Assembly (NCBI GenBank): GCA_020853095.1
Contig: JADYZN010000056.1
Coordinates: 1-64,000, forward strand
Origin: Phycisphaerales bacterium
GTDB lineage: Bacteria > Planctomycetota > Phycisphaerae > Tepidisphaerales > Tepidisphaeraceae
Length of the DNA stretch: 64,000 nucleotides
Reading direction: 5' to 3'
Both the position numbers and the translations under genes were made by a program. Shown here one piece after another: positions 6,948-15,167 of the stretch. Below the pieces are notes generated by a model. It searched no databases, was not told where the DNA came from, and saw nothing but the letters and a program-made list of their open reading frames with translations. Within the stretch, counting starts at the first letter, position 1. Each line of letters opens with the position of its first letter.

Positions 6948-9131
6948 ATGACCTTGCAGCTTCGCCCGACATTTTCTGAATCGTGGTATCGGGTGGCGGA
7001 ATTGCGCGCCAAGTTGCGGAGCAGCGCGCACATTTTCCGCCAGTTTTATCGCGGCGAGCGCTGGTACGTCGTCCGCGATCCGGCCGGCAACCAGTTTCAC
7101 CGTCTCAGCGACGCGGCCTATCGGTTCGTGGGATTGCTGGACGGTCGGCGGACGGTGGCCGAGGCGTGGGAACTGGTCGGCGGCCAGTTGGCCGACGATG
7201 CTCCGACGCAGCCGGAGGTGATCCAGATTCTCTCGCAGCTTTATTCGGCCAACCTGCTGGAGGCGGACATCTCGCCCGATGCCACCGTGCTGTTGCGCCG
7301 GCACAAACAACTGCAAAAACGGCAGATGCAGGGCCGGCTGATGAACGTCCTGTTTCCCCGCATTCCCTTGTGGGATCCGGATCGGTTCCTGAAGCGGTGG
7401 ATGCCGGTGATGGGCCTGCTGCTCAGCAAGTTCGGGGCGATCCTGTGGATGGTGGTGGTGGCGGCGGGATTGTTCATTCTGACCAGCCGTGGATGGGACA
7501 AGCTGTTCGCGGCCACCAGCTCGGCGACCGATCCGGGCAACTGGTTTTTCCTCTGGGTGACGTTCGTCCTGATCAAGTTCATCCACGAATGCGGCCACGC
7601 CTTCGCCTGCCGGAGGTTCGGCGGCGAAGTTCACGAGATGGGGATCATGTTCCTGGTCTTCGTGCCCACCCCCTACGTGGACGCCTCCACCGCGTGGGCG
7701 TTCGCCAGCCGCTGGCAGCGGATGTTCGTCGGGGCGGCCGGCATGATCTTTGAACTGTTCGTCGCCTCGATCATGGCGTTCGTCTGGGCGAACACCAACG
7801 AGACGTCGATCTGGAATCAACTGGCGTTCAACGCCATGCTGATCGCCAGCGTCACGACGATCATCTTCAATGCCAACCCGCTGCTGCGATACGATGGTTA
7901 TTACATGCTCTCGGACTGGCTGGAGATCCCCAATCTTCAGCAGCGCAGCACCGAATACGCCCTGGGTTTGATCAAACGGCACATCTTCCGCGTGAAACTG
8001 CAACAGCCGCTGCCGCCGCTTGGCCAGCGGGCGTGGATGCTGGTGTACGCGATCTGCTCGTCGATCTATCGCGTCTTCGTGGGGATCGCGATCATCCTGT
8101 TCGTGGCGTTCAAGGTTCCGGTGCTGGGGGTGCTGATGGCCATCGGCGGCGTCGTCACCTGGCTGGTGATGCCGGTGGTGAAACTGGGGCGATACCTGAT
8201 GCTGGAGCCGGAGCTGCACCGCAAACGCGGCAGGGCGATCGCCTTCAGCGGGGCGATTGCGGCGGCGATCGTGATCCTGATCGGCCTGGTGAGGTTTCCG
8301 GTGCATTTTCGGACCGAGGGCGTGGCCGAACCGCTGCGTCAGGAACGGTTGTTCGCGATGACATCGGGGTTTGTCAGCCAGATCCCGGCGCACGATGGCC
8401 AACTGGTGCATCAGGGCGATCCGATCCTGATCTGTCGAAACGACGAGCTGGCGACCGAGGTCCGGCAGTTGCAGCACGTTCTGGCGGCGCTGGAGATTCG
8501 ACGGCAGTCCAACGTGTCGGACCCGGCGCAACGGCAGATCGACGAGATCGAAATCACGGCCAACCAGCGGAAACTGGCCGATGCGCAGCGCCGGCTGGAT
8601 GACTTGACGATTCGCGCCCCCATCGACGGCCGGCTGGTGGCGCCGGGACTGGAAGACCTGGCCGGGCGGTTTTTGCCCGAACGAACCGAAGTGGCGATGG
8701 TGGCGGCGATGGATCAGTTGGTGGTGCGGTCGGTGTTGCAGCAGTCCGATGCGGAACTGGCGACGATGGTTCCCGGGGACCAGTGGCGGCCGGAGGTGCG
8801 GCTGGCCGGGGCGAGCGACCAGGTGCTCAAGGCGGTGAAGGTGGAATTGATCCAGGGGGCGCAGCAGGAGGTGGCCCACCCCTCGTTGACGTGGGCGGGG
8901 GGCGGACAGGTCGCCGCCGACCCGCGCGATGACCGGCAGGTGCGGCCGCTGGTGCCGCAATTCGAGGTGCGGGTGACGTTGGACAACGCCAATGAGCGAT
9001 ATCTTCCCGGGCAGATGGCGGTGATCCGATTCCAGCCGTTCAGCCGGCCGTTGATCTGGCAATGGACCAACAGCTTTCTGCGGCTGATCCAGACCGAGAG
9101 CATGCGCCAGCCGGCGGGGATGACGCCGTAG
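6948..9131 (+). CDS. PqqD-like/site-2 protease (M50)/HlyD fusion protein
   Basis: A 727-residue multi-domain membrane protein. Residues about 25-100 form a PqqD/RRE-like winged helix (RLSDAAYRFVGLLDGRRTVAEAW). A polytopic M50 core follows with the zinc motif HECGHA (His213, Glu214, His217). The distal ligand motif NPLLRYDGYYML has Asp316. The C-terminal third (about 460-700) is an HlyD lipoyl/barrel module with IRAPIDGRLVAPGLEDL. All M50 metal ligands are present, so protease activity is expected. PqqD-like domains bind peptide leaders in RiPP systems, so a peptide substrate is plausible but unproven. It lies 99 bp after the GAF-HlyD gene and 51 bp before the SecA-like gene. No precursor peptide gene is recognisable nearby. 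Confidence 0.85.
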   Translation: MTLQLRPTFSESWYRVAELRAKLRSSAHIFRQFYRGERWYVVRDPAGNQFHRLSDAAYRFVGLLDGRRTVAEAWELVGGQLADDAPTQPEVIQILSQLYSANLLEADISPDATVLLRRHKQLQKRQMQGRLMNVLFPRIPLWDPDRFLKRWMPVMGLLLSKFGAILWMVVVAAGLFILTSRGWDKLFAATSSATDPGNWFFLWVTFVLIKFIHECGHAFACRRFGGEVHEMGIMFLVFVPTPYVDASTAWAFASRWQRMFVGAAGMIFELFVASIMAFVWANTNETSIWNQLAFNAMLIASVTTIIFNANPLLRYDGYYMLSDWLEIPNLQQRSTEYALGLIKRHIFRVKLQQPLPPLGQRAWMLVYAICSSIYRVFVGIAIILFVAFKVPVLGVLMAIGGVVTWLVMPVVKLGRYLMLEPELHRKRGRAIAFSGAIAAAIVILIGLVRFPVHFRTEGVAEPLRQERLFAMTSGFVSQIPAHDGQLVHQGDPILICRNDELATEVRQLQHVLAALEIRRQSNVSDPAQRQIDEIEITANQRKLADAQRRLDDLTIRAPIDGRLVAPGLEDLAGRFLPERTEVAMVAAMDQLVVRSVLQQSDAELATMVPGDQWRPEVRLAGASDQVLKAVKVELIQGAQQEVAHPSLTWAGGGQVAADPRDDRQVRPLVPQFEVRVTLDNANERYLPGQMAVIRFQPFSRPLIWQWTNSFLRLIQTESMRQPAGMTP

Positions 9132-9182
9132 GATTGGCGCTGGATGCGGATCGGGCCAGTGACAATCGACATCGAATAATCC

Positions 9183-11117
9183 ATGACACAAGTCCTGCAC
9201 AACGAGGTTTATGAAGTCTTTGACGCCCGGCGGGTGAAGGCGCCGGAGTTGCGCGGGCTGGATCAGTTCGTCAACGGGCTGGTGGGATGGGCGAAAAACC
9301 GCCGGCCGATGCTCAAGCGGCTGCGGGCCATGGCCGACCAGGTGGAAAAGCTGGAGCCGGAGATCCACGAGCTGGGGGCGACGCGGTTTCGCGAGCAGGT
9401 GGCCTTATCACGGGATGAAGCGAGGCTTGGGCGGCTGGAGGGGGATGCGTTCATTCGCGGCGTGGCGCTGGCGCGCGAAGCGGCGTGGCGGGCGCTGGGA
9501 TTGCGGCCATTTCCAGTGCAGTTGATGGGGGCGATGGCGATGTGCCGGGGGGCGATCGCGGAGATGGCCACCGGCGAAGGCAAGACGCTGACGGCGTCTT
9601 TGGCCGCGTCGATCTGGGCCTGGTCCGGCCGGCCCGTGCACGTGATCACGGTCAACGATTACCTGGTGACGAGGGATTCCCACGAAATGGGGCCGGTGTA
9701 CCAGTTGCTGGGGTTGTCGGTGGGATCGGTGGTTCACGAATCCGCGCCGCAGGAACGCCACGAACATTACCGGCGGGATGTGGTCTATTGCACCAGCAAG
9801 GAGCTGCTGGCGGATTTTCTGCGCGACCAGATCGCCATGGGGAACGTGCGCACGTCGACGCAGATGGCGCTGGGCATGATGATCTCGTCACAGTCGAGGG
9901 CGATGATGGTTCCGGGGCTGTTCCGGGTGATCGTGGACGAGGCCGACAGCCTGCTGATCGACGAGGCGGTGACGCCGCTGATCATTTCCAATTCGCCCCA
10001 GGAGGATGCCAACGCGGTGCTGTATCGCGCGGCCGACGAGCTGGCGACGAAGTTGAAGTCCGGCCGCGATTTTCTGATCGACTGGACGACCCGCACGGTG
10101 GAACTGACCGCGCGCGGCCAGGACCGGCTGGATCTGCTGGCCGATGGATCGGGATTCTGGCGCGGCCAGCGGCGCCGCGAAGAGCTGGTGACGCAGGCGC
10201 TGGTGGCGCGGCATTGTTTCATCCGCGATGAGCAATATCTGATCGCCGCGGATGGCAGTGTGCAGATCATCGACGAATTCACCGGCCGGGTGATGGCCGA
10301 CCGAAGCTGGCGGCACGGCCTGCATCAGGCGATCGAGGTCAAGGAAAACGTCAAGGTCACCGCCGACAAGGAAAACCTGGCCCGCCTCAGTTTTCAGCGG
10401 TTTTTCCGCCAATACCCCACCATGGCCGGCATGACCGGCACGGCCTGGGAATCATCGGGGGAATTGTGGCAGATTTATCAACGTCCGGTGATCCGCATCC
10501 CCACCAACCGGCCGTGCATCCGCAAGCAACTGCCCGTTCGCATGTTCGACACGATGGACCTCAAATGGCAAGCCGTGGTGGAGCGGGTATGTGAATTGAA
10601 CGATCAGGGCCTGCCGGTGCTGGTGGGGACTCGCAGCGTGCTGGCATCGGAGGAAGTCAGCAAACGCTTGAGCGCCATGAGCCGGGCGCATCGCGTCCTG
10701 AACGCCAACCAGACCGCGCAGGAAGCGTCGATCGTGGCCGAAGCCGGTCAGGTGGGCCGAATCACCGTCGCCACCAACATGGCCGGCCGCGGAACCGACA
10801 TCAAATTGAGCAAGGGGGTCGCCGAGCTGGGTGGCCTTCAGGTGATTGCCACCGAGCCGCACGGTTCAGGCCGGGTGGATCGCCAGCTTTATGGCCGTGC
10901 CGCCCGCCAGGGGGATCCGGGGACGGCGCAGCTGTTTTGCAGCGCCGAGGATGATGTGTTCATCCGTCACGCTCCGATCGCCCGCAAGGCGTGGAGGACG
11001 ATCGGCCCCATGCGGCTGATCCGCATCGCCCAGGCCCGCGCAGAACGGCTGGCTCGGTTCAATCGCAAGCAGGTTCTCAAATCCGACGAGTGGATGGACC
11101 AGTCGTTGCCGTTTTGA
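9183..11117 (+). CDS. SecA-like translocase ATPase, C-terminally short
   Basis: A 644-residue DEAD-type ATPase clearly homologous to SecA. Walker A ATGEGKT is at 129-135 and Walker B DEAD at 252-255. A recognisable preprotein cross-linking region follows (FTGRVMADRSW, then MTGTAWES). The second motor domain has MAGRGTDIKL and the arginine motif GRAARQGD. The protein stops within what would be the first long scaffold helix (QARAERLARFNRK). It therefore lacks the two-helix finger, wing domain and zinc tail of housekeeping SecA (about 900 residues in E. coli). It is likely a dedicated motor for the adjoining M50/HlyD proteins and not the general secretion ATPase; this role is inference. It is the last gene of the cluster. 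Confidence 0.87.
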   Translation: MTQVLHNEVYEVFDARRVKAPELRGLDQFVNGLVGWAKNRRPMLKRLRAMADQVEKLEPEIHELGATRFREQVALSRDEARLGRLEGDAFIRGVALAREAAWRALGLRPFPVQLMGAMAMCRGAIAEMATGEGKTLTASLAASIWAWSGRPVHVITVNDYLVTRDSHEMGPVYQLLGLSVGSVVHESAPQERHEHYRRDVVYCTSKELLADFLRDQIAMGNVRTSTQMALGMMISSQSRAMMVPGLFRVIVDEADSLLIDEAVTPLIISNSPQEDANAVLYRAADELATKLKSGRDFLIDWTTRTVELTARGQDRLDLLADGSGFWRGQRRREELVTQALVARHCFIRDEQYLIAADGSVQIIDEFTGRVMADRSWRHGLHQAIEVKENVKVTADKENLARLSFQRFFRQYPTMAGMTGTAWESSGELWQIYQRPVIRIPTNRPCIRKQLPVRMFDTMDLKWQAVVERVCELNDQGLPVLVGTRSVLASEEVSKRLSAMSRAHRVLNANQTAQEASIVAEAGQVGRITVATNMAGRGTDIKLSKGVAELGGLQVIATEPHGSGRVDRQLYGRAARQGDPGTAQLFCSAEDDVFIRHAPIARKAWRTIGPMRLIRIAQARAERLARFNRKQVLKSDEWMDQSLPF

Positions 11118-11132
11118 CAATTCAAATTCAAG

Positions 11133-11215
11133 TGTGCCACAGAGACACGGAGATCACAGAGAATAACAATAAAATTCTTTGTATTTCTCTGTGTGCTCCG
11201 TGTCTCCGTGGCACA
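11133..11215 (+). repeat. Long inverted repeat, probable bidirectional terminator
   Basis: Arms of about 33 bp starting TGTGCCACAGAGACACGGAG and ending CTCCGTGTCTCCGTGGCACA pair almost perfectly around an A/T-rich loop. It lies exactly between two convergent genes (the SecA-like gene and lysA), so a terminator role is likely. CACAGAGACACGGAG-type sequences are a common dispersed repeat in bacterial genomes. Confidence 0.7.
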
Positions 11216-11223
11216 TTGTCTTT

Positions 11224-12513
11224 TTACTTGACGACCCGTTCAGGCCCCACCAGGTCTTCGAACGTCTCGCGCCGGCGTATGATCGTGTATTGATCCCCAT
11301 CGACCAGGATTTCAGGCGGGCGGGGGCGGTTGTTGTAATTGCTGCTCATGGCGAATCCGTACGCCCCGGCCGTGAAGACCGCCAGCAAATCGCCCCGCTT
11401 GGTGACCGGCAGCGGGCGGTTTTGCGCCAGGTAATCGCCCGATTCGCACACCGGGCCCACCACGTCCACGATTTCGCCATCGCGCGGTTCAAAGGACTTG
11501 TCACGCTGCGGGGGCACGTTGGCCGCATCCGGCGACACCGGCCAGATGTGGTGATAGGAGTCGTACAGCGTCGGCCGGATCAGGTCGTTCATGCCGGCGT
11601 CGATGATGACGAATTTTTTGCTGCCGCCCATTTTTCGATACAACACCCGCGTCAGCAGAATGCCGGAATTTCCGGAGATGTACCGGCCCGGCTCCAGGGC
11701 GATGCGGTACGGTTTGTCCTTCAGCAACGGCACCAGCGCCCTGGCGTGTTCGGTCACCGGGTGGGCCTGTCCCGGCCGCTCGTAATTGACCGCGAACCCG
11801 CCGCCGAGGTCCAGCCATTCGATTTTGTGGCCGCGGGCCGACAGCCGGTCGATCAGGTCGATCGCCTTTTTCACCGCGTCGACGTACGGCTGGATTTCAT
11901 ACACCGGTGAGCCGATGTGCAGGTGAATCCCGCCGATGCGGAGGTTTTTCAGCGAGCGGTATTGTTCAAAGACGCGCTCGGCCCGTTCGATGTCCACACC
12001 GAACTTGGTCTCTTTTTTTCCCGTGGTCGTCTTGACGTGCGTCTTGGGATCGACGTCCGGGTTGATGCGGATGGCGCCCACCGCCCGTTTGCCCATCAAG
12101 GCGGCGATGCGGTCGATGTTTTCGATCTCCGCCTCCGATTCGATGTTGAACGCTGCGATGCCCACCTCGATCGCCTGTCGAATCTCTTCGTCCGTCTTTC
12201 CCACGCCCGCGTAGATGATCTTTTTCGGGTCGCCGCCGGCCTGCAGGGCGCGGTACAGCTCGCCGCCGCTGGTGACGTCGAACCCGCACCCTTCGCCGGC
12301 GAGAACCTTCAGCAGATTGATGTTTCCGTTGCTCTTGATCGAGTAACAGATCATCGCGCCGATCGGCGCGAACGCCTCGGCCACCTGCCGATAATGGTGC
12401 AGCAGCGTCGCCTTGGAATAAACGTACGCCGGCGTCCCGACCTTGACGGCGATCCGCTCCGCCGGCACGCCTTCACAATACAACTCTCCGTTTTGATATT
12501 GAAAATAGTCCAT
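11224..12513 (-). CDS. lysA: Diaminopimelate decarboxylase
   Basis: A 429-residue PLP enzyme of the alanine-racemase fold III group that converts meso-diaminopimelate to lysine and CO2 in the cytosol. The PLP lysine is in CYSIKSNGN (Lys60). Other signatures are HIGSPV, the EPGRYISGNSG phosphate-binding loop and GPVCESGDYLA with the catalytic Cys that completes the neighbouring subunit's active site. Length is typical of LysA. It begins 6 bp after the stop of the TIM-barrel gene and is probably co-transcribed with it. It ends against the inverted repeat at 11133-11215. Confidence 0.95.
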   Translation of the reverse strand: MDYFQYQNGELYCEGVPAERIAVKVGTPAYVYSKATLLHHYRQVAEAFAPIGAMICYSIKSNGNINLLKVLAGEGCGFDVTSGGELYRALQAGGDPKKIIYAGVGKTDEEIRQAIEVGIAAFNIESEAEIENIDRIAALMGKRAVGAIRINPDVDPKTHVKTTTGKKETKFGVDIERAERVFEQYRSLKNLRIGGIHLHIGSPVYEIQPYVDAVKKAIDLIDRLSARGHKIEWLDLGGGFAVNYERPGQAHPVTEHARALVPLLKDKPYRIALEPGRYISGNSGILLTRVLYRKMGGSKKFVIIDAGMNDLIRPTLYDSYHHIWPVSPDAANVPPQRDKSFEPRDGEIVDVVGPVCESGDYLAQNRPLPVTKRGDLLAVFTAGAYGFAMSSNYNNRPRPPEILVDGDQYTIIRRRETFEDLVGPERVVK

Positions 12514-12519
12514 GATTGT

Positions 12520-13353
12520 TTAATGAATTTTGCCCAAATGCTCGTACGCCCGCCGGGCGACACCCGCCGCGGAAGTTTCATACGGATACAATTCCACCGT
12601 CATCCAACCGTCATAGCGAATGTCCCGCAAGGCGGCGAAGATGGATGAAAAATCGATCACACCCCGTCCCGGCGTCAGGTGCTGATGAACGCGATTGTCG
12701 CCGATGTCCTCCAGATGGACGTGAACCACCTGGTCGGCCATTTCCCGGATCACCTTCGCGGGGTCTTCGCCGACGCAAAACAGATGTCCCACGTCGCAAT
12801 TCATCCGCACCGCCGGCTCATCGCGAAAATACCGGTTCTTGAATGCCACGTATTCCTCGGCCGACTGGATCATCAACCCCGGCTCCGGCTCGATGCCCAG
12901 CGTGATGTTCAATTTTTTGGCCAATGGCAGCACCTGATGCAGCCCCTGGGCATACCGGTCGGCCGCCTCATCGGTCGACAATCCCATCCCGATCAACGGC
13001 CCACCGGGCTGCAAACTGACCGTCCGGCAACCGATATCGGCCGCCAGTTCAATCGCCGCCAGGGTATGCTCCACGCGAAGCTGTCGTTTGGCCGGGTCGT
13101 GCTCGATCCAGGTCGGGTGATACGTGTCCCCGCAGGCGAAAAGCGTAAAGGCGTTGACGTTGCTGACGGCCAGCTTTCGTTCGGCGATTTGCGCCCGCAA
13201 CTTCGCGCGGTCCTCCCGTCCGAACGCCCGCGGATCGGCATGGGGAACGTCCGCCATGATCTCCACCGCCCCGTATCCGATCCGCGCGATCTCATCGACC
13301 GCCTCGTCGACGCGGTTCTGTTTGAACGCATTGGTCGAAAACGCCAGTTTCAT
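12520..13353 (-). CDS. Sugar phosphate isomerase/epimerase (TIM barrel)
   Basis: A 277-residue xylose isomerase-like TIM barrel. The four metal-binding motifs expected for the family are visible in order: GIEPEPGLM (Glu), MNCDVGHLF (Asp and His), HVHLEDIG (His) and TVELYPYE (Glu). The family holds sugar epimerases, myo-inosose dehydratases and endonuclease IV relatives, so the substrate cannot be told. The ATG at 13353 gives the standard opening MKLAFSTNAF; a start 14 codons upstream adds only an unrelated tail. It precedes lysA by 6 bp, but lysine synthesis has no obvious need for it, so the pairing may be only transcriptional. Confidence 0.82.
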   Translation of the reverse strand: MKLAFSTNAFKQNRVDEAVDEIARIGYGAVEIMADVPHADPRAFGREDRAKLRAQIAERKLAVSNVNAFTLFACGDTYHPTWIEHDPAKRQLRVEHTLAAIELAADIGCRTVSLQPGGPLIGMGLSTDEAADRYAQGLHQVLPLAKKLNITLGIEPEPGLMIQSAEEYVAFKNRYFRDEPAVRMNCDVGHLFCVGEDPAKVIREMADQVVHVHLEDIGDNRVHQHLTPGRGVIDFSSIFAALRDIRYDGWMTVELYPYETSAAGVARRAYEHLGKIH

Positions 13354-13452
13354 GCCGGCCGGCATTGTAGGGCCATCGCCCCGCTCGGACCACATCCTCC
13401 CACCCGCTCATCCAGTTGACCGCCGCCAATCGCCATCCTACAACTCCCACAG

Positions 13453-14556
13453 ATGACCAGCCTCACCTACGAGCAAAGCGGCGTGGATTACGGCCCCCTG
13501 GACGCCTTCAAACGCGCCTGCCAGCAACAGGCCGCCGCCACCGCCGCCGCCCTGGCCTCCCACAACGTCACCGAGCCTCCGGGCACCCGCGGCGAAAGCG
13601 CCTACCTGGTCGAAACCCCCGATGCCTTCTGGGCACACGTCGAGGAAGGCCTGGGCACCAAAAACCTCGTCGCCGACGCCATGGCGAAACTGACCGGCAA
13701 AACCCATTACCACGCCATCGGAATCGACACCGTCGCCACGATCGTCAATGACCTGATCACCTGCGGCGCGTTGCCCCTTTCCGTGGCGATGCACGCCGCG
13801 GTCGGCGATTCGGGCTGGTTTGCCGATGCCCCCCGCGCCAACGAGCTGGCCCGCGGGTTTGCCGATGGGTGCAGGGCGGCCAACGCCGTCTGGGGCGGCG
13901 GCGAAACCCCCGCCCTCAAGGGAATGGTCAACCCCGACACGATCATCCTGGCCGGATCCGCATTCGGCCGAATCTCCCCCAAATCGCACCGCATCACCGG
14001 CGATGTCCGCGAAGGCGACTCCATCATCCTCCTGGCCGGCTCGGGCGTGCAAACCAACGGCCTGACCTTGTGTCGTGCCCTGGCCGAACGATTGCCCGAA
14101 GGGTATCTCACCCCCATCGCCGATGGCCGAACCTACGGCCAGGCCCTGCTCGATCCTTCGGTGATCTACGTCAATTTCATCGCCGCCTGCCAGAAGGCCG
14201 GCCTCCACCTTCATTACGCCGCCCACCTGACCGGCCACGGCTGGCGTAAATTGATGCGGCTCAACGAACCGTTCGTCTATCGCATGACCCACCTCGGCCA
14301 GCCCCAACCGATTTTCGATGCGATCCGTCAGGCCGCAAAGATGGACCTGCGCGAAGCCTATGCCACGTTTAACATGGGGGCTGGTTTTGCCGTCTGGGTT
14401 GACCCCGCCGACGCCGCCACCGCCATCCGGCTGGCGGCCCAGGCCGGCCACGAAGCATGGATCGGCGGCACCACCCACAAACAGGACGGCCGAAAGGCCG
14501 TGGAGCTGGTTCCGCTCAACATCACCTACGAAGCCGACACCCTCCAGGTGCGATAA
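13453..14556 (+). CDS. purM: AIR synthase-type protein (PurM-like)
   Basis: A 367-residue protein of the PurM superfamily. The N-terminus has the SGVDYGPLDAFK motif typical of phosphoribosylformylglycinamidine cyclo-ligase. ATP-site elements follow: GIDTVATIVNDLITCGALP, then GGGETPALKGMV and the later GSGVQTNGLTL. PurM closes the imidazole ring of AIR in purine synthesis using ATP. The C-terminal GHGWRKLMR and NMGAGFAVWV motifs also fit. Typical PurM has DxVGTK and GxGxHSNG; here the corresponding stretches are slightly changed (GIDTVAT, GSGVQTNG). A divergent PurM paralog therefore remains possible. It is divergent from the TIM-barrel gene with 99 bp between starts. Confidence 0.8.
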   Translation: MTSLTYEQSGVDYGPLDAFKRACQQQAAATAAALASHNVTEPPGTRGESAYLVETPDAFWAHVEEGLGTKNLVADAMAKLTGKTHYHAIGIDTVATIVNDLITCGALPLSVAMHAAVGDSGWFADAPRANELARGFADGCRAANAVWGGGETPALKGMVNPDTIILAGSAFGRISPKSHRITGDVREGDSIILLAGSGVQTNGLTLCRALAERLPEGYLTPIADGRTYGQALLDPSVIYVNFIAACQKAGLHLHYAAHLTGHGWRKLMRLNEPFVYRMTHLGQPQPIFDAIRQAAKMDLREAYATFNMGAGFAVWVDPADAATAIRLAAQAGHEAWIGGTTHKQDGRKAVELVPLNITYEADTLQVR

Positions 14557-14564
14557 ACCATCGA

Positions 14565-14585
14565 GGCGGCTCACAATGAGCCGTC
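14565..14585. terminator. Hairpin between convergent purM and cyclophilin genes
   Basis: A 9-bp stem GGCGGCTCA / TGAGCCGTC with a 3-nt loop lies 9 bp past the purM stop. It lacks a clear T tract on either strand, so termination would be weak or factor-assisted. Confidence 0.4.
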
Positions 14586-14626
14586 TTGGGCGGTCGTCGC
14601 ATCACGGCCGGGGATGAATTGTTCGA

Positions 14627-15115
14627 TCACGATTCCTGGATCGTCACGCTTTGCAGGATGTCGCCCTGCTTGGTGTTGTTGACGATGTCCTGACCGGATT
14701 TGACCTGCCCGAAGACGGTGTGCTTGCCATCCAGCCAGTCGGTGACGACGTGGGTGATGAAAAATTGCGAACCGTTGGTGTTGGGGCCGGCGTTGGCCAT
14801 GGAAAGCGAACCGATCTGGTGCTTGTGCGGATTTTTGCGGGGATCGGTTTCGTCGCCGAAGCGATAGCCCGGGCCGCCGCTGCCGGTGCCGGTGGGGTCT
14901 CCACCCTGGATCATGAAATCCTTGATGACGCGATGGAACTTGGTTCCATTGTAAAACCCTTCGCGTGCCAGAAAGACGAAATTGTTGACCGTGGCGGGTG
15001 CTTCCAATGGAAAAAGATCACAGACGATCGTGCCGCGGTTGGTGGTGAAGGTGGCGGCGTATTTTTTGCCGGTGTCAATCGACATCGCCGGCGGCTTGGG
15101 ATACTGGTTGGACAT
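14627..15115 (-). CDS. Peptidyl-prolyl cis-trans isomerase, cyclophilin type
   Basis: A 162-residue single-domain cyclophilin that speeds cis-trans isomerisation at prolines. Signature stretches are [15 protein letters not shown] (with the catalytic Arg), TNGSQFFIT and KHTVFGQV. The ligand-site Trp of human cyclophilin A is not in its usual place, as in many bacterial forms, which tend to bind cyclosporin poorly. There is no signal peptide, so it is probably cytosolic. The gene is followed downstream by the hairpin at 14565 and lies 52 bp after the hydroxyacid dehydrogenase gene on the same strand. Confidence 0.92.
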   Translation of the reverse strand: MSNQYPKPPAMSIDTGKKYAATFTTNRGTIVCDLFPLEAPATVNNFVFLAREGFYNGTKFHRVIKDFMIQGGDPTGTGSGGPGYRFGDETDPRKNPHKHQIGSLSMANAGPNTNGSQFFITHVVTDWLDGKHTVFGQVKSGQDIVNNTKQGDILQSVTIQES

Positions 15116-15167
15116 TGGTTTCTCCTGAAGTTGAGGTTATGGATCGCTTGATCCTGAAAAAAGGCGA

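Noticed and set aside
6945-9368. An 807-codon open frame opposite the M50 fusion gene
   Set aside because: It is dominated by His, Arg, Gln and Pro without hydrophobic cores and runs across two real genes on the other strand. It is a shadow of GC-rich codon use.
11133-11215. Possible CRISPR-like or small RNA element between the SecA-like gene and lysA
   Set aside because: It is a single inverted repeat and not a regular array of repeats and spacers. A terminator or dispersed repeat explains it.
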